Counted from the stretch's first letter, positions 32,401 to 43,540 are shown. The stretch: 64,000 nucleotides of DNA from Valencia hispanica (GCA_963556495.2 OY747716.1:10139071-10203070), one strand, 5' to 3'. Numbers and translations: made by a program. The notes: a model not told the origin generated them from the sequence alone.

Positions 32401-32873
32401 AGAAGTAATTTATCTGCAGTCTTATCCAATTTAACCAAGGGACGCATGTGTTTTGCAAAAGAGGTAGTGGTATATCTTCTCCAGTCATATCCTAAAGGAT
32501 CAGCAATTAAAGTGGACCAACTAGTATCTTTTTGATCATTTGTTATGTACCACAAGGGGTAGGTTTTATATTTACTTGCTTGTTGTCCCTTATAAACCAA
32601 TGTATTTAAAGGAATAGTAATCACTGCAGATCGTCCTTTTGGTATACAAAATTGAGAAAATCCAGGATGTGCCTCGGAAGTGCCGCACCGTGAAGAGGGA
32701 GATGGTTTAGCCATTAAGTTTCTTCTCTGTCTAATTGAGTGAACTCCAACCTGCGTTTGATTTGTAGAACTATTATAGGGCCATTCATCACAACAGTAAA
32801 CGATAATATTGACCACTAACACCATGCAAAAACCTGTGGCGTACAGCACCTTCTTATTTTCCCAAAGATGCAT
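29410..32873 (-). pseudogene. env: env, copy B, split by a LINE
   Basis: The N-terminal part (32873-31517) starts MHLWENKKVLYATGFCMVLV, a likely signal anchor. It contains a possible basic processing-like QRRN early on and a WWWCGG segment in the later surface or fusion-proximal region. One TAA stop at 31998-32000 lies in an otherwise continuous frame. A LINE occupies 29982-31510. The C-terminal part (29975-29410) has the CX6CC motif (CSLFGNQCC), a long helical region and the membrane anchor (TLAMSIMVSLAVFVSTMVLC). CX6CC is typical of gamma-type Env, in which surface and transmembrane subunits are disulfide linked. The gene is dead through the stop and the insertion. Confidence 0.88.
29982..31510 (+). 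mobile_element. 5'-truncated L2-like LINE inserted in env
   Basis: It starts inside RT ([20 protein letters not shown] at about 30001) and keeps an open frame to 30945: [12 protein letters not shown] catalytic motif, WMAENFLQLNQDKTEVLVIG, NLGVIFDSELTF, then the C-terminal SSGSRLLVTPKVRTHKHGE and FKSRLKTHLFSLAFN. A 560-bp 3' UTR follows, with AATAAAGTTTGATTTGATTT as tail. AAATAC is duplicated at 29976-29981 and 31511-31516. The open frame and clean duplication indicate a fairly recent insertion; the 5' truncation is normal for LINEs. Confidence 0.92.
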
Positions 32874-32929
32874 ATTTCTGTCTGTGGTGTGATCCTATGT
32901 TTATTTTATCCAAAAAAGAAGGGTGTCTG

Positions 32930-33788
32930 TTTTTTTCTTTATCTTTACCTTTAAGCAATATTTTTTCTAATTTATTATTATTGTTTTTTATGTTTTAACC
33001 TAATTCTCAATATTCTTTTAGTAAAAAGCAAACTCTAGCAATTGTCACCAACCCCAAAAACATCCTACAAAAACCACATCATAATGAAAAAAGAATAAGT
33101 AAAACAAAAATTAGTAGTCAGTCAACCTGATTATACTTTAAACACTCCTTAAAATGTTTTATCTTATTACTAAAAAAGTTTTATAAAACCGTAAAAACTG
33201 AATATTAAGAAAAAATCCTACAAATCGACTACTTAAAAATTCTTTGACACCCTCTTAGGCAGTGTCTAGCAATCTGCACCTGTAAATAAAAATTGGTTAA
33301 ACAACCTGTAAAATACAAGAAAAATGATTAATAAGTGTTCAGTCTTTATTATTTTGTTCTCTAGTCTTCGCTCTTGTTTATTACTCTGGCAGCAGGTGGC
33401 TACCAGAGTGATGAAATGATTCAGTACAGTGGAATCTTTATTTTTTCCCAAAGTTACTGTCTTTTATGCAGATCGCCCTCAATGAAATGACAGTTACTTC
33501 ATTAACTGAACATTTCCCCCAATAAAACACAATTGCACAGACAGGCCCCGCCTCCAATAGCTTCCCCCACCGATTGTGAGGTGGTCAAAACCTGCTGTGA
33601 AATGTGTTTGATTTCTTGCGATCTTTTCTCTTCGGTACAATCCCTCTTCGAGAAAAGCAAGTCCAAATTGCTTAACTCGCCCAATTTTTTTGCACATATA
33701 GATTACACTGGATGATTACAGCAACTTCAACCAATCTTCTGGGTGGGTCAGGCCCCGCCTCCTGGCTTCGGCAGTCGACACCGCCTAG
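32930..33788 (-). other. pol-env spacer, copy B
   Basis: Matches copy A 25040-25880. It contains the split relics of the candidate accessory frame: 33502-33684 (MGELSNLDLLFSKRDC...), 33266-33451 (...HLLIIFLVFYRLFNQFLF) and an overlapping 67-codon frame at 33494-33697. No known accessory family, such as a retroviral cyclin, was seen. Confidence 0.5.
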
Positions 33789-34686
33789 CACTTCGCTCTC
33801 AGACTGCAGGTTTACTTGTAGTTCCTAGGATCTCTAAAAGTAGAATGGGAGGCAGATCTTTTAGTTATCAGGCTCCTCTCCTGTGGAACCAGCTCCCAGC
33901 TTTAGTCCGTGAGGCAGACACTCTGTTTACTTTTAAGGCCAGGCTTAAAACTTTCCTTTTTGATAAAGCTTATGGTTAGAGTGGCTTAGGTCATCCTGAG
34001 CTATCTCTGTAGTTATGCTGCTATAGGCTTAGACTGCTGGAGGACAGACTTACCAATTTTCTTCACTCTGCTACTTCCTTTTCTCCTACGACTCTCCAGT
34101 TGTATTACAGTACATTCTGTTATTTCGACTGTTAACTTTGTTTTCTCTCAGTGTTTTTCTCCCCATCGAAGATATACCTGGTCTGGTATCCTGCTTGGCT
34201 GCAATGCCCTGTTGGACGGGGGTCATCGACTGGGATGATCCTCTCAGTAACTGAACATCCACTGTGTCCTGTTATCAACTTTTTACTTTCTGTAACATAG
34301 AAAGTTCTCTTATATCGGATCTTCTGTTCCTTCTGTGTTCTGCTCTGTCTTCTCAAACCCCCAGACGGTCGTGGCAGATGGCCGCTCCTACTGAGCCTGG
34401 TTCTGTTGGAGGTTTCTTCCTGTTAAAGGGGAGTTTTTCCTCTCCACTGTCGCTACATGCTTGCTCAGTATGAGGGATTGCTGAAGGATTGCTGTGGTTG
34501 GAAATCTGCCCAACCTCACGCCAATGACTGACGCAATCTGCTGGGATTCCTTAAATAGGAAACTTTTTAACTGATTGGAATGTTTGTATAAATGAATTGA
34601 AATGACTTCTTGTTTAGTGCCTTGAGATGACATCTGTTGTGAATTGGCGCTATATAAATAAACTGAATTGAATTGAATTGAATTAG
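33789..34686 (+). mobile_element. 5'-truncated L2-like LINE 3' end in provirus
   Basis: It begins in the LINE C-terminal domain (LRSQTAGLLVVPRISKSRMG, then LLWNQLPALVREADTLFTF, then KARLKTFLFDKAYG, ending at 33979). A 700-bp 3' UTR follows, ending in (GAATT)n. Copy A has the uninterrupted site, so the borders are certain to within a few bases. Same family as the antisense LINE at 43543-51130. Confidence 0.9.
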
Positions 34687-34726
34687 TAAGAACCGACACC
34701 ACCCGCTGCAAAGAGATTCTCCCAGG

Positions 34727-37700
34727 TCAGCAGAGAGCTGCTGCAGCGTGAGGGACAGGAGAGGGGTCGGGGGCCGGAGCACACTGAGACCAATGAAACC
34801 AAGTAGAACCCTTTCCCCGTAGCTGGACAGCATGGGTTGTACGAGCAGCAACCTGGAACGGGCCAGACCACCTTGGCTCCTGCCACTTTCTTTTATACAC
34901 CCTTAGCCAAACACGCCCAGCCTCGGAAGGAGACACCGCAGGTCCCTGCACGTCACGGGGAGCCGGAAGGAAGGAGGAAACAAGGCCCTTCAGCTGCTGA
35001 TGGTCACTGCGAGGGTCCGGGTCAGGGTGCGGTGACACCTGTGGTTCTCTGCCCGCCCACGGACCAGGGAAAATTTGGCCGGTTAACATCTCATAAGGAG
35101 TGAGACCTTTTGTTCTACAGACAGATGATCTCATGGACAACAACGCAATGGGGAGTGCATTTAGCCAATTAAGTCCCGTCTAAGCTGTAATCTTCGCCAG
35201 CTTTAACTTTAAAGTTGAATTAGACCGCTCGATGACGCCCTGAGATTGCGGATGGTAAACAGTGCCGAACTTGTGGGATATTCCCATCTGTTCCTCAACC
35301 TGTCGGAGATGTTTATTTTTAAAATGTGTGCCATTGTCAGACCTGATCCTAGTCGGAAAGCCATGGCACGGAATCCAGTGGTTTATCAAAGATTTCACCA
35401 CTGTTTGAGCATCCTCCCGTTTTGCAGGAAAAGCTGACACCCACGAGGTCAGTGGATCAATCATCACTAACAGGTAACGGAAACCTCTAACAGGGGTCAC
35501 CATATCTGTATAGTCGATAATGACCTCCTCGCCAGGCCTGCACAAGTCCTGGAAGGCGCCCATTTCTGGCTTGATAGTAGGCTTAGGATTAAATTGACCA
35601 AACACCACACATTCACTCAAAAAACGCTTAATTAAATGTGGCAGGAAGGGATGCCACCAAAAACAAAGATTACGTTTCATCTGAGTGTTTGACACATGTG
35701 CCGCACCATGAGCCTCCTGAAAAAGGGTGGGTTTTGACGCGGCCGGTAAAACCAAACGGCCATCAGGCCCACGCCAAAAACCATCAGAAAAAATCGCACC
35801 TCTATCCTTCGACACAGTTATCTCCTGCGACGCAGCAGCCTGCTGTGCCAACTTCACTTCCTCAGCAAAACTGTCTGACATTTCCTGTGCTGACGTGACA
35901 ATCAGCTGCGTGTGGACATGTAACAGGTAGCCTGCTGCTCCCTTCGCCGCCAAGTCTGCCGCCCTATTTCCCCACGCGTCAACGGTGTCAGCCTTGCTGT
36001 GACCCCTACACTTAAGAACAGCGAGGTTAGCTGGTAACTGTACAACATCCAAAAGCTCCATAATATCTGCATGATGGTGTACAGGTTTACCAGTAGCAGT
36101 AACAAAACCTGCTCTCTTCCACTGTGGTAATTCATAATGTATAACAGAAAACCCGTAGTTCGAATCAGTGTAAATCGTGACGTCTTTATCTCTTCCCCAT
36201 TTGCATGCTTCAATAAGAGCCCTTATCTCAGCACGCTGTGCGCTCTGCTTGCCGTCCAGCTTCCCTGAAACGACAGTCTGTAGTGAATCTCCATTCTGCT
36301 CAACAACTGCAAAACCTGATCTCAACTGGCCCTGTCCATCTCTAAAACAACAACCATCTGTATAGAGCACAAAACCTGTAGATAAGGGATCAGACCGTAA
36401 ATCAGGACGTATTTTTTGAGCAACAGAATTTAGCCTGACACAGTCATGCTGCTCCCCAGAGGCGGTGATTTGGTCAGCCATGTTTATTCCTTCATGCGTA
36501 AAAATAATGTTTGGTGCCTCCAAAACTCTGCTAATCCACTGCTGACGCAAAGTAGAAAGAGTAAACGTCTCAGAATTAACCAATGCCATGACTCCATGAG
36601 ATGTCAAAATATGAATTGGATAACCCCTGACAATGTGTGAAGTTTTTTCCACTAGGTGTGCAATTCCTGCTGCATGTCTCGTGCAAGGTGGCTGTCTCAT
36701 TTCAATAGCTTGCAGCTTTATGCTAAGATACATAAGAATGTATCTCTGACCACCTTTTTTCTGAAACAAAATCCCATTAACCACCCCATCTGTTTCTGAT
36801 GTGTTAAGAAAAAATGGACATGTATAGTCAGGAGTGGCTAAATCAGCTGCTTGTGCTAGAGCCTGTTTCAACTTAATAAATGCCTCCTCAGCTGGTATGT
36901 CCCATTCTAATTTGGCATGCAGATTTTTCATACCATGAGCATTTACAAGAGCCCTGAGTGGTGTGGTAAGGTTTGTGTAATTAGGCACATAATGTCTGGA
37001 AAAATTTGTCAGTCCCAGAAATGACAGCATTGATTTAACAGTGAGAGGTTTAGAATGGGCCAAAATAGCATTCTTGTGGGTGTCCGTCAGTCCAGCCCCT
37101 TGAGCGGTCACCCTTCGCCCCAGGAACTGGACTTCCTGCCTGACCAACTGAAGCTTATCGCGGGAGACTTTGAATCCCTCTTTTCCCAAATGTTGCAACA
37201 CAACTAGAGTCGCTGCTATGCACGTTTCAACAGTAGGGGATGCTAAAAGTAAATCGTCCACATATTGGGTCAGTACACAGCCTGGAGGGAGCTGTACAGT
37301 GCTTAATGACTGCTTCAACACCAGATTAAAAAAACCTGGAGATAAAGCAAAACCCTGCGGAAGCCTACTATAACGTAGCTTCCTGCCCCTGAATGTAAAT
37401 GAAAAAATATCCCTGACAGAAGGATGGAGCGGTAAACAGAAAAATGCATTAGCCAAATCTATGCAGGTAAACCATTTTAAATCAGGAGTCAGTGATGCCA
37501 GAGCTGTATACGGATTCGGTGTAGAAATGGGAGGGGTTCTAAGGGCCTCATTAATAGCACGCAAATCATGTGCCATTCTGTATTTACCAGTACCTTGTTT
37601 TTCCACAGGAAGAATAGGGGTGTTATATGAAGAGTTTGATGGTTCTAAAACTCCAACTTCAAGTAAGCCTGCAATAGTGTCTGCAATACCTTCCTCAGCC

Positions 37701-38809
37701 TGAGGTTTATGTGGGTACTGAGAACGCCAGATTGGATCAGAATGTTTCATCTCAAATGTGATGGGTGTGGTTTCCACTAGACCGACATCAGTGGGACCAT
37801 CTGACCACAAAGAGTCAGGCACAACCTTTAAGGCCTCCACTGCATCAGGATGATCTGTTTTTTCTCTGCCATGATTTCTAGAAAGCTGCAAATGTTCCAG
37901 AATGGTAGTATCAGAGAGCTGCGTGTCTATTTTGTACATCTGAGTAGAAGGAGAAAAAGAGACTGAAGGTATCTGGGTAGAAACCCAATCCTTTAATTCA
38001 ACTCCCCTCTTAACCATTCCCCCCAAATCTTTAGCTTGATGTTTCGGATGCAACAAAAGCTATATGTGTGGAAGCGCTTCAGCTTCCATCATATACCATT
38101 TATGCTGCTCTGAAGTCAGATCAGCATACAGTGCAACACCCTCCTTCCCCACAAAGCATGGACCCGAAGCCAGAGACCAACTTTGGCCTTCAAGTTCTGT
38201 TTCAAATTGTTCCTGATATAAAGTAGGATCGCTTCTCTCATTGAGGAAGGTCACATGGAACGGGTCAGGCGGTGGAACAAAAGGCTGGAGTTCAAGCAGC
38301 CAAGGCTTTCAGCATCTCAGAAATTCAGCCGCAGAAGATTCATGTGCAGACATCGTAGTCAATCTGGCCCAGAAAATATCAGCCACTTGTGAAGTGTCAT
38401 CCTTCAGCAAAAATTGACCACTCATGGTATCACAGCAATGCGTATGTCCATTCGGAAAAGTCACCATAAGTCCATCAGGAGTACATAGGATCGAAGCACC
38501 CAGTTTGATAAGCAGATCTCTGCCTAACAAGTTGACAGGCGTGGTTTGAGCAATGACAAAAGGATGTGATAGTCTTTGATCTCCCACTGAAACAGGCAAT
38601 GGTTGAGTGATAGGGAGAATCATTGGAGCCCCAGAGATTCCAATCACAGACACTGTGTTCCCAGAAAAATTGACGTCTGGTAAAACTCCGTCCAACGTGC
38701 TGAAAGTAGCACCAGTGTCGACAAGGAATGGCAATGAATGTCCATGTACGTCTATTGTGAGCATCGGATCCCCCTTTGTCCTGGTCACTAAGGTACTCTG
38801 TGGGCATTG
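34727..38809 (-). pseudogene. pol: pro-pol, copy B
   Basis: One continuous frame, in phase with gag, runs from the gag stop to 34727. It is broken by three stop codons: TGA 38309-38311, TAG 38060-38062 and TAG 35180-35182. Protease (38788-38309) has LPFLVDTGATFSTLDG and LLGRDLLIKLG. RT has TCIDLANAFFCLP and TQYVDDLLLAS near 37260. RNase H has LYTDGCCF, AEIRALIEA, IYTDSNYGF and NRAADLAAK. Integrase has the HxxxH of AHGAAH, the D,D35E core (DYTDMVTP, RSDNGTHF, GVIERSN), and a C-terminal WSGPFQVAARTTHAVQLRG module near 34800. The second Cys of the zinc-finger CxxC reads Phe (CVVF) in this copy. Confidence 0.92.
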
Positions 38810-38818
38810 TCAATACTG
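38804..38818 (-). promoter_or_regulatory. In-frame gag/pro stop, possible readthrough site
   Basis: Minus-strand TAT TGA CAA TGC joins gag and protease in one frame. Gamma- and epsilonretroviruses express Pol by suppression of such a stop. The codon identity (UGA) and the following CAA fit readthrough, but no downstream pseudoknot was analysed. Confidence 0.55.
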
Positions 38819-40921
38819 AGGCCCACTCTGTCCTCCTGGATAGGAGGGAGGAGCCATATGCTGATTCGGAGCCATATGTAGAGGTGGCTGACCGGGAGGT
38901 ATAGCGCCCCCTTGTGGGTGTGGGCACTCCCTCACCCAGTGTTCATTGGAGCCACACCTGTGACAACCGTTAACACCTGGCTGCCCTCTCCCCATGCCTC
39001 TAAAATCCCCAAACCTGGCCCTGCCACGCGACCTGCCACGAGGCTGCCATGTCCTATAAGGAGCAGTAAATGGCGGATTCGGCGCAGCTCCAGCATACAT
39101 CACAGGAAAAGAAGGCAGCACTGTCGCTGATCCAACAGTAGGTGCTGCTTCAGCCACCATCTGCTTCACTTTTTTAGACTGATACAAGTCAGTCAATTTA
39201 TTCTGAGCCTCTTTTAACTGTAGTTTTAACAAAGCAGTCTCCATTTTCTTATTCTCCTCAGCGTCCTTTAACACAGAATCTTGTACGTCTTGTAAATAAT
39301 ATGTTACGTGTCTTTCCCATGTAGGCTGATCATAAATGTGTGAATCAGGATTCCGTTTCATTAATGTAGCAACAGACTCTGGCATGCCTGCTAAAACTGC
39401 TTCTCTAAACCAAATCCGATTATTTCCCGGATCTCGAGGGTGTTCTCCAGTAACGGCAACCCATTTATCTTTACATTTTGCCATATGTTCTGCGGGAGTA
39501 ACATCAGTTGACCAGGGAAATTTCAAAATTTTAGACGCAGGCGGAGTAGGATATTTTCTTCTGACCCACTCGGCAAGATCATGTGCATGATGCGTGAATG
39601 GGGCTTCATCAAGTACACATGCTAACTGGCACTGGAGCATCATCTCATTATAATCTGTCAATGTCAACATTCTACCCATAATAGCTTTCCAATCCCCCAC
39701 CGCTAGGGTTTGCCCTGAAGTCAGCTGATTTAATTTATTTATCCAACAGTTTCCTCCACCAGTCAAAACAGGGAGTTGCAGAATGATGGCAGATATGTCA
39801 GCCATCTTCCATGGTTTGTAAATTACTGAACCATCTGATGCTCCCACTAAAGGAAGCATTAAATCAGGGCCTCCACTTGCCCCCAGTGGCAACTTAGATC
39901 TGGTATTCATAAATGGTCCCTCACTCCCCTTGTCCCCCAACGTCTGCATATTTTCGACCTGTAGAACTGCTGCACATTCATCACGTTGACTGGGGCTGGC
40001 ACTCCCTGAAAGGTCTGCAGCTTGACCCCTTACCACAGATGCTAATCTTTCCTGATCCTGCAGCACCCCATCCATCTGTTGCTGAACTTTAGTTAACCTG
40101 TGTTCGTGCTGCTCCATCTCATCCATCAATTTAGCATTATACGCCAAAAACAATTTATCGGTGTCCTGTTCTACTAATTTTAGTAGCTGTCGCTTTTCCT
40201 CCCCAGTGTGTTCTACAACCCCTTTACCGGTGACTTCAAAACGCAATTTATAATCTTGTCCATCATCTTTTACCTTTAAATCACCCTGTGGTTTTTTAGT
40301 CAATGGTTCATGGGCTACAGACCTCTGTGGGAGGCCACTCCAGTGCAACACTGCACTGCTTGAAGGAAGGGGGGGAGTAATGCCCACCGGGGGTGGCTCA
40401 CAAAGAGATGGTGAACTCTGTGCGTCACCCTGCGTGTTTTGAAGTATCATCTGGCCATTGTCTGTCTCCAAGCCCCATGAAATATGTGTTTGACCAGAGG
40501 TCATCAATATGGGGTACATAGGTTGATATGGGGGAGGAATATGGTCTGCCGAAAAACTATTTTCTGCAGTAACACACAAATGATCAATACCCTGTCCTGT
40601 TAAACCCCATGTTTTCCACATTTTCTCAGCTTTTAAGTGTCTCATTTTAGCACCAGTGATGCTCTTTGCTGTTTTAGCTTTATCTGCATAACGTTTTCCT
40701 TCCTCAAAACACATTTGTGACAAACTTCTTTTATCGTCTCCTCGGGCACCATGACGAGCCCACATGGCTGTCATAAGGCCCTGGAACTGGTTTTTATCTT
40801 TTTTACCGGGCTTATCAACTAAAACAGAATATAATTTAGAAATGTATACTAACAATTGGGCATCTAAAGTGCGCCAGTTTTGTCCCTGTGGAGCAGGGAG
40901 TAATTTATATTCGGCTGCCAT
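38810..40921 (-). CDS. gag: Retroviral Gag, copy B
   Basis: An uninterrupted 703-codon frame. It starts MAAEYKLLPAPQG, so it lacks an N-terminal Gly for myristoylation. A PPPY late-domain motif lies at residues 129-132. Heptad-rich helices follow (KLMDEMEQHEHRLTKVQQQM). A conserved capsid-like region holds WSTDVTPAEHMAKCKDKWV. The C-terminal nucleocapsid has Gly/Arg-rich text (RGRSRGRARFGDFRGMGRG) and one CCHC knuckle (CHRCGSNEHWVREC). A single knuckle is usual for gamma/epsilon-type viruses. It ends in TGA at 38810-38812, in phase with protease. It is the only retroviral gene here without a visible lesion. Confidence 0.9.
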   Translation of the reverse strand: MAAEYKLLPAPQGQNWRTLDAQLLVYISKLYSVLVDKPGKKDKNQFQGLMTAMWARHGARGDDKRSLSQMCFEEGKRYADKAKTAKSITGAKMRHLKAEKMWKTWGLTGQGIDHLCVTAENSFSADHIPPPYQPMYPILMTSGQTHISWGLETDNGQMILQNTQGDAQSSPSLCEPPPVGITPPLPSSSAVLHWSGLPQRSVAHEPLTKKPQGDLKVKDDGQDYKLRFEVTGKGVVEHTGEEKRQLLKLVEQDTDKLFLAYNAKLMDEMEQHEHRLTKVQQQMDGVLQDQERLASVVRGQAADLSGSASPSQRDECAAVLQVENMQTLGDKGSEGPFMNTRSKLPLGASGGPDLMLPLVGASDGSVIYKPWKMADISAIILQLPVLTGGGNCWINKLNQLTSGQTLAVGDWKAIMGRMLTLTDYNEMMLQCQLACVLDEAPFTHHAHDLAEWVRRKYPTPPASKILKFPWSTDVTPAEHMAKCKDKWVAVTGEHPRDPGNNRIWFREAVLAGMPESVATLMKRNPDSHIYDQPTWERHVTYYLQDVQDSVLKDAEENKKMETALLKLQLKEAQNKLTDLYQSKKVKQMVAEAAPTVGSATVLPSFPVMYAGAAPNPPFTAPYRTWQPRGRSRGRARFGDFRGMGRGQPGVNGCHRCGSNEHWVRECPHPQGGAIPPGQPPLHMAPNQHMAPPSYPGGQSGPQY

Positions 40922-42761
40922 TGAATATTCTTAACAAAAATCCAAAATGGATTTAAATTTAACAAAGTAGGTTATTTGTATTAACTCTATAAATTATTTA
41001 TTTTAATTGATAAACTATCAATTCGTAGGCCCAAATTTATCCCAATATTAATGCAGTTAACAGTAAAGGCAGGCACAGTTTTTATTTATTTAATTTTCAT
41101 TTATTTCTTTTTATAGTGAAGGGGTTTATATATTATTTATTCATGCAACATTAACCTTAATAATGTTTTAGGCAAAGCCGAAACGAAGGAAAGCTAAAAA
41201 GGTTTATAACGCACTGTTTATCTTATCATTAATTTATTTATATACGGAGATTATTGCCGTTTCGTCTAAAAATCAAAGAATTCCTAATAGAGTCCGGCCT
41301 GCGCCAAAACTCGGGACGCACACTTCGATGAAACACACGAAGAAATAGAATTCTCCCAATATAAAGCAATTTTTATTTATCATTAAAACATATACCGAAA
41401 GAAATACATTTAAAACTCGCTTTGCAACACAAAATCGTCAACAGTTTGCTCAAAAAAAAAAAAAAAAAACTCCGCCGGACAGACAGATCAAAGTCCGGCC
41501 CAATAAAACTTCCGGGGCACACTGCGGAATGAATACGCCGGTGCACAGATGGCTAATTCTTCACTACGATGCTAAACCTAACAAACCGTACTCATAAGTA
41601 AACCAACCAAAGACAAGAACAAAATGCCTCCAACAAAACCACACTTCGCCATCAATACTCGAATGACTGTTTAACCGAGCCAAATAAATACAGTTCGGAA
41701 GCTAAGCTACCAAAGATTAGCTGTCATCATGAGCAACCTAGCTCAACCGGAAGCCAAACGTGACCGCTCCGTTACCATAAAAAGTTATTTTATATATATT
41801 CTAAAGAGTTTACTACCAGTTATCCATAATAACAGTCCTATATATATGTGTTAGACAATGCTTTAGACGTGTCTACGTAGTTGCACAAGGTTGAACGCCT
41901 TTATTTCCAGGCGAGACTCATCCAAACTGTATGTTAGCCGTAAGCTAGCTTATGGTGGTACTTTAGCTGACTGAAAATGATATTCCCTTATTCCTCTACA
42001 ATGTCAAGCTTCTACGCTTATTGTCTATACAAGAAGCGCGGGCATTGTCTAGGCGTTTAAGATTCGCAGAGGAATTATGGTTTTAGATTCAGTCGGTTAG
42101 TTCCCCTAAATGAGAAGTTTATATGAGGCCGGTATGCAAAAAGCTACATGGTAGCCTTTCTTTCCGTCACCTCCACTTTCTCAAATCACACACACATTCA
42201 CACTAGAAAGAAAGAAAGAACAACAAGTTTTACAATTTCATCAAACACTAACCTCTACCGGAGCCACCTAAAGCCGGACCTTTAAACACAATCCAATTCA
42301 CGTGGCTCAAATGTGCGTTTGGAAGATACGCCGGCCTCTCCAAGGGAATCCGTCTCGACACAGAGAGCACACAGGGTCTAACTAGTGTCTACCTTTCCGT
42401 TTGCCAGCCCTGGAGGATTCCGACAGCGTCCCATCGGAGGTGAGCGGCCAACTCTCAAGCCCTGGTCCGCACTTCGGTCGGCCCTCAACCGAAAGAACAA
42501 CACGTCAACATTAAATGGAGAACGTTTAAATCGATCAATACCTATTAATTTAGTGTTAGCGCTTTTCCAGATTGATACAAAACCACCCGGGTGTTGATTA
42601 GCAAGGATCAATCCAGTCGCTCTCCGATTCTCTGTTGAACTCAAAGAAAAAACACAAAATTACTATAATTGCCACAAACACATGTATCAATCAGTTATGC
42701 CACACTCATTACTCACACTCAATCTCTCCCAGCCCTGAGAAAACTCAAAACCAAATCAATT
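40922..42761 (-). other. Retroviral leader region
   Basis: About 1.84 kb between PBS and gag, long for a class I retrovirus. It includes an AT-rich part near 40930-41270, a poly-A run (plus strand) at about 41452-41470, and a GC-richer part at 42370-42500. No clear reading frame extends gag upstream. It probably holds packaging signals and the splice donor, which I could not place. Confidence 0.6.
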
Positions 42762-42778
42762 GCCCGCATCCTCCACCA
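42762..42778 (-). promoter_or_regulatory. Primer-binding site, tRNA-Ala(AGC)
   Basis: Minus-strand TGGTGGAGGATGCGGGC lies three bases after the 5' LTR. Its complement matches the 3' end, with CCA, of the common vertebrate tRNA-Ala(AGC), from knowledge of that tRNA. Confidence 0.8.
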
Positions 42779-42781
42779 TTT

Positions 42782-43346
42782 TGTCGGCTTCTTATCATAA
42801 TGTGCTCTGCAACTCACTTTTTTTTACTCAGAGAGGTGGGGGCGCCGAACTCCAAAACCCCAGCGGGAACTGTTTCAAAATAAGACCCAGAACTGAGAGA
42901 CAGAGAGTAAAACAACACACACAAACAGATATCTGTTTCACAAAGAATGCACCTGCAGATGGGAGCCAGAAAAGATCTGACTCGCTTCTCTACAAGGGTG
43001 TACCATTTTTATTTCAGAAGAACAAAGAACATATCACATGACTCCTCTCTCCTCCTTCTACATCTTGACAGGTCATTTATTTTCTCCAGGTCTCCTGACC
43101 GTACCATGAACTCGGGTTGAAACATGAACTAGAGTTATAACTGATCCTCCCTGCTTTCAGTTCATATCTTTACTCAAGAGTTTGTTTACTTAAAACCTTA
43201 AACCCTATAAAATACTGGTAAAAGAGTCATGTTTTACTACCCTGAATAATATAAACAGGCCTATTACTTCTAAAGCTTAAAAAAGATATAATTAAAACAT
43301 ATGTACTGCATAATAAAAAATAGCCTCAAAAAAGTAGAATACAACA
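42782..43346 (-). repeat. Provirus LTR 3 (outer right, 5' LTR)
   Basis: 565 bp, TG...CA. Most diagnostic bases agree with LTR 1 (left end, AACTCGGG, CCTCAAAA). Where LTR 1 has private changes it agrees with LTR 2. It is followed by CAAG, matching the left flank of LTR 1. Confidence 0.9.
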
Positions 43347-43350
43347 CAAG

Positions 43351-43540
43351 TTAAGTGCGCACAACAACCCAACAGCTATTTGCAGCAACTAATTCTTCTG
43401 TGATGAATGCAATCTGACTTTGATCAATATTACCTACATAAAATATCACAAACCTACACTAGAAATGCCATTTTATAAAATTGTAAATCAATAATTAAAC
43501 CTTTTTTATACACAAAATTACAAATAAAGGGTCACTTACC
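43351..43540. other. Host flank of the provirus
   Basis: AT-rich unique-looking sequence; no feature seen. Confidence 0.4.

Larger units (their letters stand above)
24170..43346 (-). mobile_element. Compound class I endogenous retrovirus (three LTRs)
   Basis: On the minus strand, from right to left: LTR (42782-43346), PBS, long leader, gag, pro-pol, env, LTR (28838-29387), a partial pol, a reduced env, and LTR (24170-24729). CAAG flanks the whole unit at 24166-24169 and 43347-43350. The left edge of the inner LTR abuts pol sequence (GTAG) exactly at a TG terminus. This fits a second provirus integrated in pol of a first one, then loss of the first one's 5' half by LTR-LTR recombination. Gamma/epsilon-like by YVDD RT, single CCHC, in-frame gag/pro stop and CX6CC transmembrane protein. 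All pol and env copies are broken. Confidence 0.85.

Noticed and set aside
24170..43346. Retroviral cyclin or other known fish retrovirus accessory genes
   Set aside because: Looked for in spacer and after env; no recognisable motif found.
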